A stretch of 64,000 nucleotides of DNA. Source: Vombatus ursinus (lineage: Eukaryota; Chordata; Mammalia; Diprotodontia; Vombatidae). The stretch is taken from positions 9,546,487 through 9,610,486 of the forward strand of contig NW_020946557.1 of the NCBI RefSeq assembly GCF_900497805.2, in the 5' to 3' direction. Position 1 is the first letter of the stretch. Each line of letters begins with the position of its first letter. The notes below the pieces were generated by a model that did not search any database, was not told where the DNA came from, and saw only the letters and a program-made list of their open reading frames with translations. The translations under genes and the position numbers were made by a program. Shown piece by piece: positions 25,926-39,039 of the stretch.

Positions 25926-25929
25926 TACA

Positions 25930-26340
25930 AGCAAAGTGCTATGAAAGTAAAAAGGGAGAGGGAAAGCACATCACAAGGGTGGGGTAAGAGATAATTAAGA
26001 AAGATTTCACAGTATAGGGGAGAGTAGAGTTGGGTCTTAAGAATGGATAAGAAATGGAAAATCAGAGATTGGGGTAGGGGTTGGAGAGGTGACATCAGAG
26101 ATGTCCAGAAGAGTATGAGAAAAAGGCACAGAGGTGGGAGTGTATGGAATTGTGCTTCCTGTTAGAAATGGGGAATAATGATGAAATAAGGGTGAAAAGA
26201 AGGCTGGAACCTTGATATGAATAGTCCTGAAAGTAAGGCTAAGAAGAGTGAACATTATCTGGTAGACAGTAGGGAGCCACTGAACTGGATGGCCATGATC
26301 AGAGTTACTAGTTAGGAAAGGTTGCTGGAGGCAGGACTTT
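25930..26340 (-). mobile_element. Probable L2 interior, antisense
   Basis: TAGGGAGCCACTGAACTGGA and CAGAGTTACTAGTTAGG near the right end match the L2 antisense pattern of a GGGAGCCACTGGA box. The left part is G-rich and only loosely similar. Confidence 0.5.
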
Positions 26341-26394
26341 GCCCATAGTAATTGAGCGATTAATACTTTTTAAAAAAGTTCTAATTGAATTTTT

Positions 26395-26790
26395 ATTTCT
26401 GGTCAATCAATCAATAAGGGCTTATAAAGAGCCTAGTAGGTTCCAAATAATTGTGCTAGGCTCTGGAAATACAGAGCCCAAAACAAAACAGTCTTGGCTC
26501 TCTAGGAAATTACATTTAATCAGAGAAGACAATACGAACATATATTAAGTGGATCTGAAATATATACAATGTAATTTGGAGGCAGAGACATTTAGAGATA
26601 GGGATCAGGAAATGCCTCATGTAGGAGGTGGCATTTGAGTTGCGCTCTGAAAGGAACCAGGGATTCTAAGAGGAGAGAGGAGGGAGGACATTCTAGACAT
26701 GCATAGAGGTATGGAAAGAGAAGATGGAATGTTTTGTATAAAGGTGAAGAAGGCTGTTTATTATGTATCTCTGGGTCCATTTTCTTCATA
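26395..26790 (-). mobile_element. L2 3' region, antisense
   Basis: TCAATCAATCAATAAGGGCT, TGTGCTAGGCTCTGGAAATA, GGAAATGCCTCATGTAGGAG, GGAACCAGGGATTCTAAGAG and GAGGACATTCTAGACATGC follow the L2 3' UTR order in reverse. Confidence 0.75.
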
Positions 26791-27739
26791 CTGCACTTAA
26801 GTTCATTAAAATGGAATTGAGTTCATAATCAAGATTGGGTAGACGCATAGTAAGCTTATTCTGTATTTCCTATTCCCTGACATTTTTATGTATACCAAAT
26901 CATAACTAAAATCAAAATGGCAGTGACTGAATGAACAATGCTTATGCTCATGAACTGTGGTTATTCTAATTTTATAGAGGGCTTAGTATTATATTAATAT
27001 TTCATACTCTCTTGATATAATGGAACATCTTAGCTGTTTACACTGCTCACAGTACAAACTGCAATAAAGTCCTTCAAGCAGAGACTTGTTCATCATCCAA
27101 GAAATTATTCTTTCTACATAACAACAGTAATTGCTTGAGCATGGATAGAGATGCATTCTTGTCCTGTGATGGGTCCTCAATAAAGTCCTATGCTCTTTTT
27201 GGCATGATTCTGATCAAGTTACCAGGTCCCAAATCACATGATACTGTAACCAGTTCCACAAGTGGATAATTTTCTGCGGTCACAGTTTGAATTATTTAGG
27301 ATATCATATCATGAAGGTGATTCTGAGTTCTCTAAAGCTAAGGAAGAAGAACACAAGCTATGGTTTTAGCTAGGTTCGCCTAGATGATTTTTTTTTGGCC
27401 ATGGTGACAAATGTAACAGGTAAATATACAAAATGGCTCTTGGTCCTGGGTGGTTCCCTCCCACTTTTGCAGTGAGAGTGGGGGGATAGTAGAAAATGGG
27501 GTTAAGGTGTATGAATAAAATAAAACCAAAAAGAGAGACAAATAGTTATTAGTGATTCCTCACACATTCTGCATAAAAACTATAGGGAATTTATTTCAAA
27601 TAAACAGATACCACATATTTTGTGAGTGCATACTATTGTCTCCAGGGCAAAAGTTTTTAATCAAGGGTCCCATGTGTTTCAGAATGGGAAAAAAAATCTC
27701 TTTTATCCTGTATATATCATGTGTATACTTAACTACTTA

Positions 27740-27840
27740 ACTGTTGTGAGCTTCCTGATGGTGGGGACTATTTTTGCCTTTACTTATATCTCAGTGCTTA
27801 GTACAGTGTCTTGCACATCGTAGATGCTTGCTTTATCAAG
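27740..27840 (+). mobile_element. L2 3' end
   Basis: GTGAGCTTCCTGATGGTGGG, CTCAGTGCTTAGTACAGTGT and CTTGCACATCGTAGATGCTT. Confidence 0.75.
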
Positions 27841-27859
27841 CAAGTTAGAGACTGACTTC

Positions 27860-27997
27860 ACTAACCTTTGGTTTCCTTTTTAATCCTGTGTATTTTGTTT
27901 CATGCATTTAAAACATTATTCTTCAAAGGGATCCATAAGCTTCATCAGACTGCCAAAGGGGTCCAGGACAAACAAAAAGGCTAAGAACCCTACTCTG
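27860..27997 (-). mobile_element. hAT-like non-autonomous DNA transposon, partial
   Basis: Ends in GGCTAAGAACCCT, the same terminal inverted sequence as the copy at 40079-40300 in opposite orientation. It includes AGACTGCCAAAGGGGTCCAG and TTAAAACATTATTCTTC, which also occur (reverse-complemented and diverged) in that copy. The other terminus is not recognised. Confidence 0.65.
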
Positions 27998-28560
27998 GGA
28001 TAAAACACAAACTCTTCTTTTTAACCACTAAATCCTTTCCCAATGTGCCTCAAGGCTATCTTTTCAGGCATCAGTGATTAACTTTAATGATTAAGTATTT
28101 ACTATGTGTCTGTGCAAAACAGGTACTGTGCTGTATTGTAGATTCCCTCCCTTCATACACCCTGTGTTTCAGTCTTGCTGATCTCCATACATCCTATCTC
28201 CCATCTTTGCATCTTAAAATCACCAGCTTCTTTCTAAGTTTTGGCTCAAGTGCTACCTTCTATGTAGGACTTCCCAGTCTTACCAGTTATTAAAATCTCT
28301 TCTCTAATCCTACCACATTACTTCCTATTTACTCTGTATACAGTTTAGATTCATGTGTACACATCTTTTCTCCCCAGTAGAATGTAAGATTCTCAAAGAC
28401 AGTGTGTGTGTGTGTATGTATGTATGTGTGTATATGTGTGTATATATGTATGTGTGTATATATATGTGTGTGTGTGTGTATTTATCTTTGTATCCCCTAG
28501 TGCCTAGCACAGTGTTCCACACATAAATACTTAATACATTATCATTGAATGAATGTCACA
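27998..28560 (+). mobile_element. L2 3' region containing a (TG)n expansion
   Basis: CTCAAGTGCTACCTTCTATG, GGACTTCCCAGTC, AGAATGTAAGATTCTCAAAG, then a TG/TATG array at 28402-28481, then TTTATCTTTGTATCCCCTAG and CCTAGCACAGTGTTCCACAC. About 60 bases at 28080-28140 look like an inserted MIR/L2 end (ATTTACTATGTGTCTGTG). Confidence 0.8.
28402..28481. repeat. Compound (TG)n/(TATG)n microsatellite
   Basis: About 80 bases of alternating TG, TATG and TA units lying inside an L2 3' end, splitting it between its AAGGCAGGGAC-equivalent and TTTATCTTTGTAT motifs. Confidence 0.93.
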
Positions 28561-29439
28561 TTTTAAAATTTCTAAATGTTATGAATAAGAATGAAGAGTT
28601 GTATGTGCTTTCTTTCTGCAGCACCATTCAGTGAATGTTTTCACTAAATGACAGAGTCATGTCATGCTGATAATGCCAGTGAAGTGGCTAGTGAGGACAA
28701 TAATCAGAAGACAGTAAGTTTGAGGCTTCAAGAAATGTATTAAAATAACCAAAACAAATACACGGTTATAGGACCAAGCAATTGCCAAATTTTATTTTGA
28801 AACTGAGGCAAGCAAAATGCTGGCAAATCTGATCCAACTAGTTTTTTCCTACACTTGCACTCTGAATACCAGAAAGCTCTAAATATAATTCCCCTAAGGC
28901 TAATTCTTTCTATTACAAGTTTGTGTCCACCAGAATTTTAGGTATATATCACCTTGACAATGATCATTGTATGCTGTAAGTGCAATTTGGTAACACTTCT
29001 GTTAAGACAAATGCTGCTTTTCAAAACTAGGAGCTTAATTATTATAGTTTGGCTTCCTAACTAGAGCATTGAATGGATTGAGAATTTGTTTTAACTGTTA
29101 AGAGAAAAATGAAACATTTTTGTGTGATTTCTTCTTAACGAGTTTTTCCTGTCAATGAGTTCTCTAAAGGGAATGAATTATAAATTGTGGGGTACAATTC
29201 TGGTGATTTGAAACAAATTTTCCTTTAAAAGAACATTGCAAAACTGTCAGGTGCCTTTCTTAGAACATTAAAACAACTCAACTTGGAATATTCAAGCAGC
29301 CTATTACAAGAATAATTAGAGTGTGGCATAAAGGAAGCCATAAGAAGGATTTCTATATCAATGGTTCCCAAAAGTGATTCACTAATAATATAGCCTTTAG
29401 TTAATAAAGTATCTCTTTCTATTCTTTACCAATGTCTAA

Positions 29440-29625
29440 TGGACCAACATCATTATACAAAGAAAGGTTCTGGATAGTAACCCCTGGGATCTGTGAACTT
29501 AAATGGGAAAAAATTTACAATCTCATTTTTTTACTAAGCTCTAAACTGAAATGTATAATTTCTTTCAATTATTTAAAAAGGTTATTTTGAGAAGGCACCT
29601 GGATTACAAACCCCTGTTCTAGGTT
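29440..29625 (-). mobile_element. hAT-like non-autonomous relic
   Basis: GTAACCCCTGGGATCTGTGA, ACTTAAATGGGAAAAAATTT, TTTCAATTATTTAAAAAGGT and GAGAAGGCACCTGGATTACA, in the order I remember for an old mammalian hAT-type element. The termini are ACCCCTG-like. Confidence 0.5.
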
Positions 29626-29889
29626 AAAATCTGACCTCTTAAAAGCTTAAAGAGGAGAAGGACCAGGACAATCCTCATGGTCATTTAGCTGGATCCTGTG
29701 TGCATTAGGCCTTTGGTAAATCTTGTTGAATGATTTCTTGTGGTATGGATTCTAACTCTAGTGCCGCAGCTTCCAACTTGTACTTGGACCAAAAAGTTAC
29801 TTTTCTCTGGTTAATCTAAGAGGTGCCCAGTTATTCATTAGTCTTGGGATATAATTACAAAACTGGATGATCTTGTTTTATTTTTTATT

Positions 29890-29955
29890 TAAAGTCATGT
29901 TGTACCTGAAACATGGTAGGCACTTAATAAATGCTTACTGACTGACCAACATATC
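29890..29955 (+). mobile_element. L2 3' terminus
   Basis: TGGTAGGCACTTAATAAATG followed by CTTACTGACTGACC, the extreme 3' end only. Confidence 0.75.
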
Positions 29956-30194
29956 AGAAAGTGACACCTAATCCATATGACTAATTCACAAGGGCAAGTT
30001 TTAGTGACACCAGACTGATCTAAGCATTTAACAGTGTTTTCCCATTAGACTGTTTAGACACAGTGCTAAAACAATGCTTACTCATTCTTGATTATGTATT
30101 CAGTTCTACTTCAGTGAAATTACCACTTTTCCCCTACTAATTCTCACTTAAAATTTCTTTTCTTTTTTACATTCATATTAAGTATATTTTCTAC

Positions 30195-30830
30195 ATTAGT
30201 CAAGATGTATAGAAGAATTAGAACTAGTGGGAGGAACCACGAGAAAGAAGAAATAAAACAAAACAACAAAAGAAAAGGAGAGCAAATAGTATGCTTCCAT
30301 CTGCATTCAGACTCCAAGGTTCCTTTTCTGGATGTGACCAGCATTTTCCATCATGAGTCTTTTGGAGTTGTCTTAGATCCTTGCATTGCTGAGAAGAGCT
30401 AAGTCTATCAGAATAAGTCATGGAATTATGTGCCTGTTACTGTGTACAATGTTCTCCTGCTCCTGCTCATTTCACTCAGCATCACATTATACAGGTCTTT
30501 CCAGGTTTTTCTGAAGTCTGCCTGCTCATCGTTTCATATGCCACAATAGTATTCATTACATTCACTTACCACAACTTGTTCAGCCATTCCCCAATTGATG
30601 GGCATCCCCTCAATTTCCAATTCTTGGCCACCACACAAAGAGCTGCTATAAATATTTTTGTACATGTGGGTCTTTTTCCCATTTTTATGATCTCTTTGGG
30701 ATACAGACCTAGAAGTGCTATTGCTGGGTCAAAGGGTACACACAATTTTATAGCCCTTTGGGTATAGTTCCAAATTGCTCTTCAGAATGGTTAGATCAGT
30801 TCACAAGTCCACCAACAATGCAGTAGTCTT
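30195..30830 (-). mobile_element. L1 3' end, antisense
   Basis: Reverse complement of marsupial L1 3' sequence: GTACAATGTTCTCCTGCTCC, TCATTTCACTCAGCATCAC, CAGCCATTCCCCAATTGATG, GGCATCCCCTCAATTTCCAA, TCTCTTTGGGATACAGACCT and GTTCACAAGTCCACCAACAA. It is less diverged than the other L1 pieces. The 30420-30767 open frame on the plus strand is an antisense frame of this element and not a gene. Confidence 0.9.
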
Positions 30831-31916
30831 ACTTAGAATTTCTAAAAAATATTCAAGGCTTGAGGAATTCATAGTCAGCTGATCAATATTTAAGTGATAC
30901 CTGAAAGATGCCTAGCACTGTTTTACTGCATTAGGAATAGTAAACATATTCAAAACTGTGATAATTAATGACGTGATAACCACTTCATGAATATATCCTA
31001 GGAAGAGTTAACATTTTGGTATAGCTTTAATAGAGCTTAGGGTTTGCAAAGTACTTTCCATATATAACTTAATTTGATGTGGGTAACTTTACAAGTTGCA
31101 AGATAAGACTTACTCACTTTATGCAATAGATTTGTTCTTTTTAGTTACATGTGAATTCGTATTTTTGAAATAATTTCGCTTATGACTTTATATTTCAAAA
31201 ACCTTTAGACCATTTCTTATTTATTTCTGTATTTCCTACAAAGCAACTTAGAGTTCACTGAAAAACCCAGCAAGCACTCCCTAAATGCATGTTAAGTTGA
31301 ATTTCTGATTGATCTTTAATTAGCAGTGATTCCTCATAGTTTAGCTTTAAACTTCCCTGCCCATCTCTACCAGCCTCGGGTAAGGAATTTGATATTGACT
31401 TCCATCTGTGAACAAAAGTTTAATGCAATAAGAAGCTCTTTTTCTAAGGAGCCCAGAGGTGAATCCTTTTATAAAACAATCCTTTTCTAATGTAAACAAA
31501 CTTGCCTTCATTTATCAATTTGATAAAATTTAGATTTTTATATACAGATTTTCTTCAAGGGGCAAAGCACTTGCCACCTTTTAAAGTGGGGGCAGCTACC
31601 AGTCTCAAACTTTTAGATGGACATTAGATTAATCTTTAACCTTGGAGGACTCTATCCAGTCAGTGAACATAGGATCAAGACTCAGTATCTTCTGAATTTT
31701 AATTGTGCCTTGGTAATAAAAAAAGAAAAGCAAACCTAAACTCTTTTATTCATAAAACAAAGACTGTCTCCTTGTCCAGGTATGCAAATTTTGAAATTTG
31801 AAATGCACTAAAAATCTAAACTGTTCTAAGACTAAATATTTTAAGTATTATTATTCTAATTATAAGTATATCAACCAATGTTGACCTCTACTGCAATGAC
31901 AACATTCCGTAACTCA

Positions 31917-32168
<252 letters not shown>

Positions 32169-32703
32169 TCAATTTAGGAAATATAACACAAGTGGTCAGG
32201 AACAAGAATACCAAATCCTATAGAAGAATATTCTAAGATGAATAACTATGACTATCAACTAATACAATGTATTATTATCGGAACTATAATTCATTACGAT
32301 GATGGTTTTGTCAATGTAAGCCTGGAGCTAGCAGTGGCTTAATCTTAAGTAAATAAATATAATCTTGTTCTTAACACTCTATATTAAAAAAAAAACAACT
32401 CACGTCTCCTCAGCCTTTTGCCAAATTAAATTTGTACCTGCTAAAAAAAATTTGAGTCACACCTAAAGCCATGCAGCCAGTCCACAGGCTGGGATGTCCT
32501 TTGGGAAGGAAATTTCTGTTACCATTGCTTAACTTGTGGAAATAAAAAAAAATCAAATATTGCTATCATTTTTCTCCATGTAAATCTTTATTTCAAATGT
32601 ATTTAATTGTTCTATATTATATTTTAATGGATTCCTCCTACATGAATGAATGAGGGCTTGGCATGAAGAGAAGGATTATTGGATTATTATTGATTCTATT
32701 TCC

Positions 32704-32945
32704 ATAGCTAAGTGGCACAGTGGATAGAGAACTGGGCAGGAAGACCAGAGTTTAAATCCAGCCTCAGACATTTACTAGTTACATGACCCTGAGCAAGTCA
32801 CTTAGCCCTGTTTGCCTCAGTTTTCTCCTTTGTAAAATGAGCTGAAGGAAATCACAATCCACTCCAGTGTCTTTGCCAAGAAAACCCAATGGGGTCATGA
32901 AGAATCAGACATAACTGAAAAGACAAAGCAACAACAACATCGCAT
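32704..32945 (+). mobile_element. Long-form marsupial SINE
   Basis: GCTAAGTGGCACAGTGGATA head, GAGTTTAAATCCAGCC, CTGAGCAAGTCACTTAGCCC, TCTTTGCCAAGAAAACCCAA and a GAAGAATCAGACATAACTGA tail with AACAACAACA. The first few bases are missing. Confidence 0.9.
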
Positions 32946-34029
32946 ATATTCAGTTCAGGAACTTCTGCATGGTATCACAGAAAACACAATTAATATATGA
33001 AGATTGAGCCCCAGGTTACGTATTGGGGTAGACTTTTACTATTTATAAAACCAAATGTTTTGGTTTTTGACTTGAAATTCATGCTTTTACTTTCAATTTT
33101 GTCTGTTCCCCCACTATAAAAATTATGCACTTAAAGAATCACTCTTACAATTCATAGGTAAGCTAAGAGTAACTTAAGTTTGAAATATTAAAACATTTTA
33201 TTAAATCTTTCCTGTGAAATGCTCTGCTTCTTGCCTGTATGGAAGAGCTGGTTTCATGAAACCAGTAAATGAATATTAAAGTGTAGTTACTGATATTTTT
33301 TTCTTTTATATGCTACCATTACCCAAGTTATGAAAACTTATAATCAGCTTCAAGTAAGGACCATACCTACGAAAATGAAAATACAATTTCTAGGTAGGAC
33401 TTATATTTTCACTTAGTCAAAAGATAGTTTTGCTGACTGAGAATCCAAAACAGTATTAAATGTTTAGAAGTCTGTTTTCAATACTAGAAGGTTCTTTCTG
33501 AATAATAGCTTGAACTGACCTTTAAAGTTTACTAAATTAATCACCATAGAAATCCCTGACATTTGCAAACTAAACAGCCTAACCACAATCTCATCAATAA
33601 TAAGTCCTGTTATTATAAACATTATTTTAAGAGACAAATCCAATTGATGCATGCTAAAGCAAATCACCATCCAGTTACTGTCAAAACAATAAGGACTAAA
33701 TGAATTTACTGGAACAACGACAATGGTCCAGCTCTGCACTTCCTAAGTATAGCCATGGTAATTAAAAACTAGCAAGTCAGAAGCTTGACTTTTTTCACTC
33801 TTGGAGTGATGTTCCTGAGACTACTACAACCTAGTCTGAGCATTACTTATAGTAATAGTAAGTATTACTTACACACACACAACAAACATAAACACCTAAC
33901 AAACACCTCAATATACAAAGAACAGAAAAAGGATTGTATATCAAACCTAATCTCTACCATGTGCCATTTTAAAAAAATGTATCACTCAACACAATAGTCT
34001 CAATTATGTCTTGGCTGTCTGTGTTACCT

Positions 34030-34270
34030 TGTAACCTTTCCTTATATTCTCCTCTGCATATTGTCATTGATTTTTATTAAAACTTTTGTTTTAATATTCC
34101 CTACATTTCCCCTTTATGCCCCCTCCCAGAGAGCTATTCCTTATAAACAAAAACAAAAAAGAGGAAGCAAAGAAATAAATGTTCAGCCAAACTAATCAAC
34201 CAATCGATATATTGAAAGTGCACATCCCATCACTTGGGGATTAAAACAAAAAAGGAATGGCTATATGATT
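34030..34270 (-). mobile_element. LINE 3' UTR-type fragment
   Basis: GCCCCCTCCCAGAGAGCTAT, TCCTTATAAACAAAAACAAA and GCCAAACTAATCAACCAATC resemble a segment remembered from marsupial L1 3' UTRs in reverse (AGAGAGCCATCCCTTATAAC and onward). Confidence 0.45.
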
Positions 34271-35849
34271 TGATGAGAGAAATTCCTTAAATCATTTTGG
34301 AAATCACCATGGTTGACTTTTCCATCTTCTTCAACCATGAACATCCTTATATCTGGAGAGAATTAATCACAATGATAGAAACAGGAAAAAGTAAGAGGCT
34401 GTTTTTTTGGTAATTCAATAAACCTAGGAATCTTCCTCCACTCTGCATTTGGGTGATTGTTTTTGTAGACAATGTTTCTGTGTAAACATATTAGTGGACC
34501 TAGGAGATAACTCACTGATCCTATCAGTGAGAAAGGATTGCCTGTTTCTAGAAGGAACATCAATTTTCATGCCCAAATTCACTATATTGGTACTCTAAGA
34601 GCATGAAAGTTAATGTCCTTCGCAGAATAGAGTAATTTATTCTTTCCTGATAGGATCAGGCTCCATAAAATTACTCTTAAGCATGGGGTGAGTATTTGAG
34701 GATGGGTTCCTAATACCTTAAACAGAGAAAAGACTGCAATTGAAATTGATTTTTTTAAAAAGAGACAATGTAATATTTTCATCTTTTTAATTCTTATCGA
34801 CTTCATTTGATTTGTGTAGACTTTTTGTAGTCCTAAACATATTTACCAAATGTTTATTCTTTAAAAAAAAATTTTGGGCATCTTTTAAAACATAGTCTAA
34901 TTAATTTACTTACTTAATTACCAATTTAAGTTAGCAGAAATACATTGCTCTGAAGTTAATATTGTTAATATAACTCATCATGAATACCATGTATTTCTTT
35001 TTAGTTATTGATGACAGAATAGTCTGTTTCCATGTTTTTAAAAATTTGAGCAAATAAATGTAGTAAGATAGAAGACATACATAGAAGAAAATGAGAAAGG
35101 GGCTATGCATTCCATTTTCAAATATTTTTCTTTTTCTATGACAAATTCCCCAATGAAGAGTATTCATTATGTCAAACAAGAGAGTGATGATTATTCTGTC
35201 AAAAGGCATAGAGCCTCTTATTTTGGGCATCAAAGCCAACAAATGAATCTAGAATATTAGTGACTAGCACAGAGTGGTATCTCAGAATAATAATAAAAGA
35301 AAAGGAAGAAAATGCTAAAAAAAAAAAAAAGAATAGAAAAGAAAAAGAAATCAAACTCATTATAAGAAGACAAATCAAGGAGACACCATAAATATTTAAC
35401 AAACTAAGGAATACTGCAAAAGACAACCTCCTTCACAAACTTCTTAAAAATTAAGCATGAAGCCCATTAATCCTTTACTTCATTTTGTTCATGGAAAAAT
35501 CCAACCTACCAAGGTTTAGGTGATCTGAATTTTTTTTTTAATGAGGGGGAGGGAAAGGAGCTCAAAGCAAGTTAATAATATAAAGGGAAGAGAAAAATCA
35601 CTCTCTTCTGAATGACCTCTCCTTTTCTGAAACCTGAAATTTGCATAACAACATTTACCATTAATCATTAAACATTAAAAATTCAGAAAGTGGGCAATTT
35701 TTTATAGCCTGGCTTTTCCTTTTTCATAAGGTAATATGAATTTCAAAAATCCCATTTAGACTACAAGGTTCATAAACATCCAAATCTGTGGCTTCTCCAT
35801 ATTCCTCTGAACATTTTAACCATTAACAGGTTTTTTTTTTTTTTAATCA

Positions 35850-36020
<171 letters not shown>

Positions 36021-36049
36021 CTAAAACAAAACATTGAAATTTTAGAATG

Positions 36050-36235
36050 CCTGATCTTCAGAGCTGGAAGAGATTAGTTTAGTTAACTAATAAAGTTAGC
36101 CCAACTTTATTTTACCTATAAGGAAACTAAGGCTTCAAGACGTAAAATGACTTGGCCCAAATCATTGGGCTAATAAGGAGTAGGGTTGAGCCTATTCTGA
36201 CTTACTATCTAGTGCTCTTTCCTCTATATAGCATA
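36050..36235 (-). repeat. MIR3/L3-type relic
   Basis: AGAGCTGGAAGAGATTAGTT, TATAAGGAAACTAAGGCTTC, GACTTGGCCCAAATCATTGG and TAGTGCTCTTTCCTCTATAT follow the family order. It begins only about 30 bases from the exon B acceptor. Confidence 0.65.
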
Positions 36236-36839
36236 AATTACAAAATGAAACTAGTACACAACTCATATTTTTATCTAAAAATAAATTGAATGTTTGCATT
36301 TTTTAGGAAAAAACTCATTTAAGTAGTATAGAATGAAATATCAAGGATTAAGCCCCTGGTTCATTCTTAATACAAAAAATAAAAGACCTATCAATTCAAA
36401 TGTCTTAATGACAACATTGTTCTAAAAGAAAGTTAATTGTCAATTTTGTTTGCATGGTTCTTATTTACATTGCAAAGAAGACTGTTAATTTTGCTACTTT
36501 TTTAAAAAAGGAGATACTAATAAGTAATTGGGCTGAAACAATCAGTTTATTTATTAGCAATGACAATGACTGTCACATCGTTTAATGTTGACTTAGAATC
36601 TCCACATAAGTCAAACATGAAATTTAAACCTCAAGGTTAACAAAAGGCTAGATTTTCCATCATATGCCATCTTAATACAAAGTCCTTTCATAGAGTGAAT
36701 TGTTTTGGGACAGACTCATCTGTATTCTATGAAAACAACAGTGTCAGTTTATAATAAACTGTACTGTATACAAAAGCTAGTTTCCCTTATGAAATTACTT
36801 TGCACAGTTTGTATTAATTTATCTGTGTACATGTTATTT

Positions 36840-36955
36840 TCTCCTAAAACAACATACACCCCTTAAGAGCAGGGACTGTTTTATTTTTGTATTCATATAT
36901 TCAGAAACTAGTAAACAGAAGGTGCTCAATAAGTGCTTGATGAATAAATGGATCT
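36840..36955 (+). mobile_element. L2 3' end
   Basis: CTTAAGAGCAGGGACTGTTT and GAAGGTGCTCAATAAGTGCT followed by TGATGAATAAATGG. Confidence 0.8.
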
Positions 36956-37109
36956 GTATACAATGAAAAAGTGTGTGTGCTGATTCATTCTATATCCACT
37001 AAAACTCTCATATCATTTCCTAATGTTTGTTTAACTATGGTTCCCTCGTTTTGTGCTCATAAAGTCAAATTTTTAAAAACTCGAATGAAAGATTTTTATC
37101 CCTATTAAA

Positions 37110-37375
37110 TATTATTTTGTTATTGGATGCAATTGGTGGTGCATGATTTGGAACCAGGAAGAAGTTCAAATTTGGTCTCAAACACTTAATTGACTGTGTG
37201 ACCCTGGGCAAGTCATTTAACCTCTGTTTGGCATCAGTTCCCTCAACTGTAAAGTAAGGATAATGACAGTACTTACCTTACAGGCTTGTTGTGAGGATCA
37301 AATAAGATAAATATTTATAAAAGCACTTGGTGCAATGCCTGGCACATAATAGGTGTTGTATAAATGCATATTTCA
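37110..37375 (+). repeat. MIR (marsupial subfamily), nearly full length
   Basis: GACTGTGTGACCCTGGGCAA, TCAGTTCCCTCAACTGTAAA, TGTTGTGAGGATCAAATAAG and GCCTGGCACATAATAGGTGT. Confidence 0.85.
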
Positions 37376-37549
37376 TTCCCTCCTTCCCCTTCCCTTACTA
37401 GATTCAGCCCAATGTACTAGGTTCTCAAAATCTTTCCCAATCTTGAATTTGTTGCCCAGTATATTTTAACCACCCCCATGCTCCCAGCTTTCTGTCATCT
37501 GAAAATCTGCCACCTGAAAATTGAGATATTTGCCCTTTTCTCAGTTCAA

Positions 37550-37640
37550 AACAGTGCCAGGCACTGTGCTAGAGGCTAGGGATATAAAGAAAAAAAAGAG
37601 TCATTATTTTAAAAAAATTTACATTCTACTGGAGGTTACT
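37550..37640 (-). mobile_element. L2 3' end, antisense
   Basis: GTGCCAGGCACTGTGCTAGA, GGCTAGGGATATAAAG and TTTACATTCTACTGGAGG. Confidence 0.7.
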
Positions 37641-38129
37641 GCTACAATATCTTTCCCACTGAGTCTAGAAAGTCTTTCTGATATCATTGACTAGTGGCTC
37701 AGAAATCACATCTAACCAGTCTTTTAGGAACCAAGGATGTAGGTCATGTGGGTCAGGTGACCCGAATTCAAGAAGAGTTTCTTACTACCTCTTTATTTAA
37801 ATAAGGTATCAGCTTCCTTTTGGCCATTTTTGTTCTGTCCTTTCCAGTCCAAAGGTAATTCTTGTCAGAGAAAACAGAAAATGTAAGGCCATTTTGCTGC
37901 ACAAATGGCAAAATTTACAGATGTCATAATTGTCAGAATCTGGGCCTAGATTTGGAAAACCTGAGTTCAAATTCTGATTTTGACACTTAATAGCTATGTG
38001 ACTTCTTGAATCTCCCCAACAAGGCCTTAATCTCCATCTTCCCCTTACCAGAAACTAGGCCTCCATTCTTGGCTTCCAATGGCTTTGATAGGTAAGCCTT
38101 TTGTCTATCTAGAGGCAACATTGCTGACT

Positions 38130-38400
38130 CAGTTAGAGGTAGGTAGGTGCCACAGACCTGTTGCACTTGGAGTCAGGAAGACCTGAGTTCAAATCCTGAC
38201 TCAGACACTTAATAATTGTGTGACCCTGAGCAAGTCAGTTAACCTCTCAGCCTCAGTTTCCTTATCTGTAAAATGGAAATAATGGTAGCAATTATCTCAA
38301 AGGGTTGTTGTGAGGATTGAGATAGTATATGTAAAGCACTTTAGAAACCTTAAAGAGCTATATAAATGCTAGTTATCATAATTATGATAATAATGATGCC
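38130..38400 (+). repeat. MIR (marsupial subfamily), full length
   Basis: GGAGTCAGGAAGACCTGAGT, GTGTGACCCTGAGCAAGTCA, CTCAGTTTCCTTATCTGTAA, GTTGTTGTGAGGATTGAGAT and GAGCTATATAAATGCTAGTT. Its head resembles the young SINE head, as expected for related tRNA-derived SINEs. Confidence 0.88.
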
Positions 38401-38532
38401 AGGGAAATGGACTACAATGTTATTTCCCATTACTGAAGTCTCCCCACCATTCCTTCTTTTCACTCCTTCCATTTTCTAGTTCTCCTTTTTATATATCTTT
38501 TCATATTGCAATGTAACCTTCTTGAAGGAATA

Positions 38533-38569
38533 CTATCTATCTATCCATCCATCCATCCGTCCATCCATT
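38533..38569. repeat. (ATCT)n/(ATCC)n microsatellite
   Basis: CTATCTATCTATCCATCCAT then CCATCCGTCCATCCATTCC. Confidence 0.92.
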
Positions 38570-38574
38570 CCCAC

Positions 38575-38710
38575 AGATATGTTTTTTAACTTCTCTGAGC
38601 CTCAGTTCCCTTGATGATAAAATTAAATGGGGATACAAATACACATACCACAAAGAACTTTTGTGAGAAAAACTCTTCGAAAGTCATGTAAAAGTAGTTT
38701 ATAATTATTT
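38575..38710 (+). repeat. MIR core and tail fragment
   Basis: AACTTCTCTGAGCCTCAGTT, ATGGGGATACAAATACACAT and TTTTGTGAGAAAAACTC. Confidence 0.6.
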
Positions 38711-38789
38711 TTCTATACTACATCATTACTTTTCAAATGGCTTTTATGTTCTTCTCTTTTCCACATACACCCTGCTCCCACCTCTGGAT

Positions 38790-38950
38790 CCTCATAATAA
38801 TCTTATGATGTATATGGGAAATTTTTAATAACCCCATTTAACAAATGCGGAAATTGTAGTAGAAAAGCTAAGTGATTTGCCTAGGGCCACATAGGTAATT
38901 AGTGGCATATCCAAGACTAGGACCTGATTCTTGGAATAGTATTCTTCCTA
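38790..38950 (-). repeat. MIR relic
   Basis: TCCTCATAATAATCTTATGA, CCATTTAACAAATGCGGAAA and GATTTGCCTAGGGCCACATA are MIR in reverse. Confidence 0.75.
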
Positions 38951-39039
38951 GGATTTCACTATCTAGGAATCACTAATCTTGATTCTAGGAACAAGAAGTC
39001 CTAACTGAAATCTAGTCCTACAGCAAATGCCTGGTAGAC

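Noticed and set aside
28325-28522. Thr-His/Ile-Tyr repeat protein
   Set aside because: Translation of a TG/TATG microsatellite.
30420-30767. 115-codon plus-strand open frame
   Set aside because: It is the antisense strand of an L1 3' end, with the typical CAGCCATTCCCCAATTGATG sequence.
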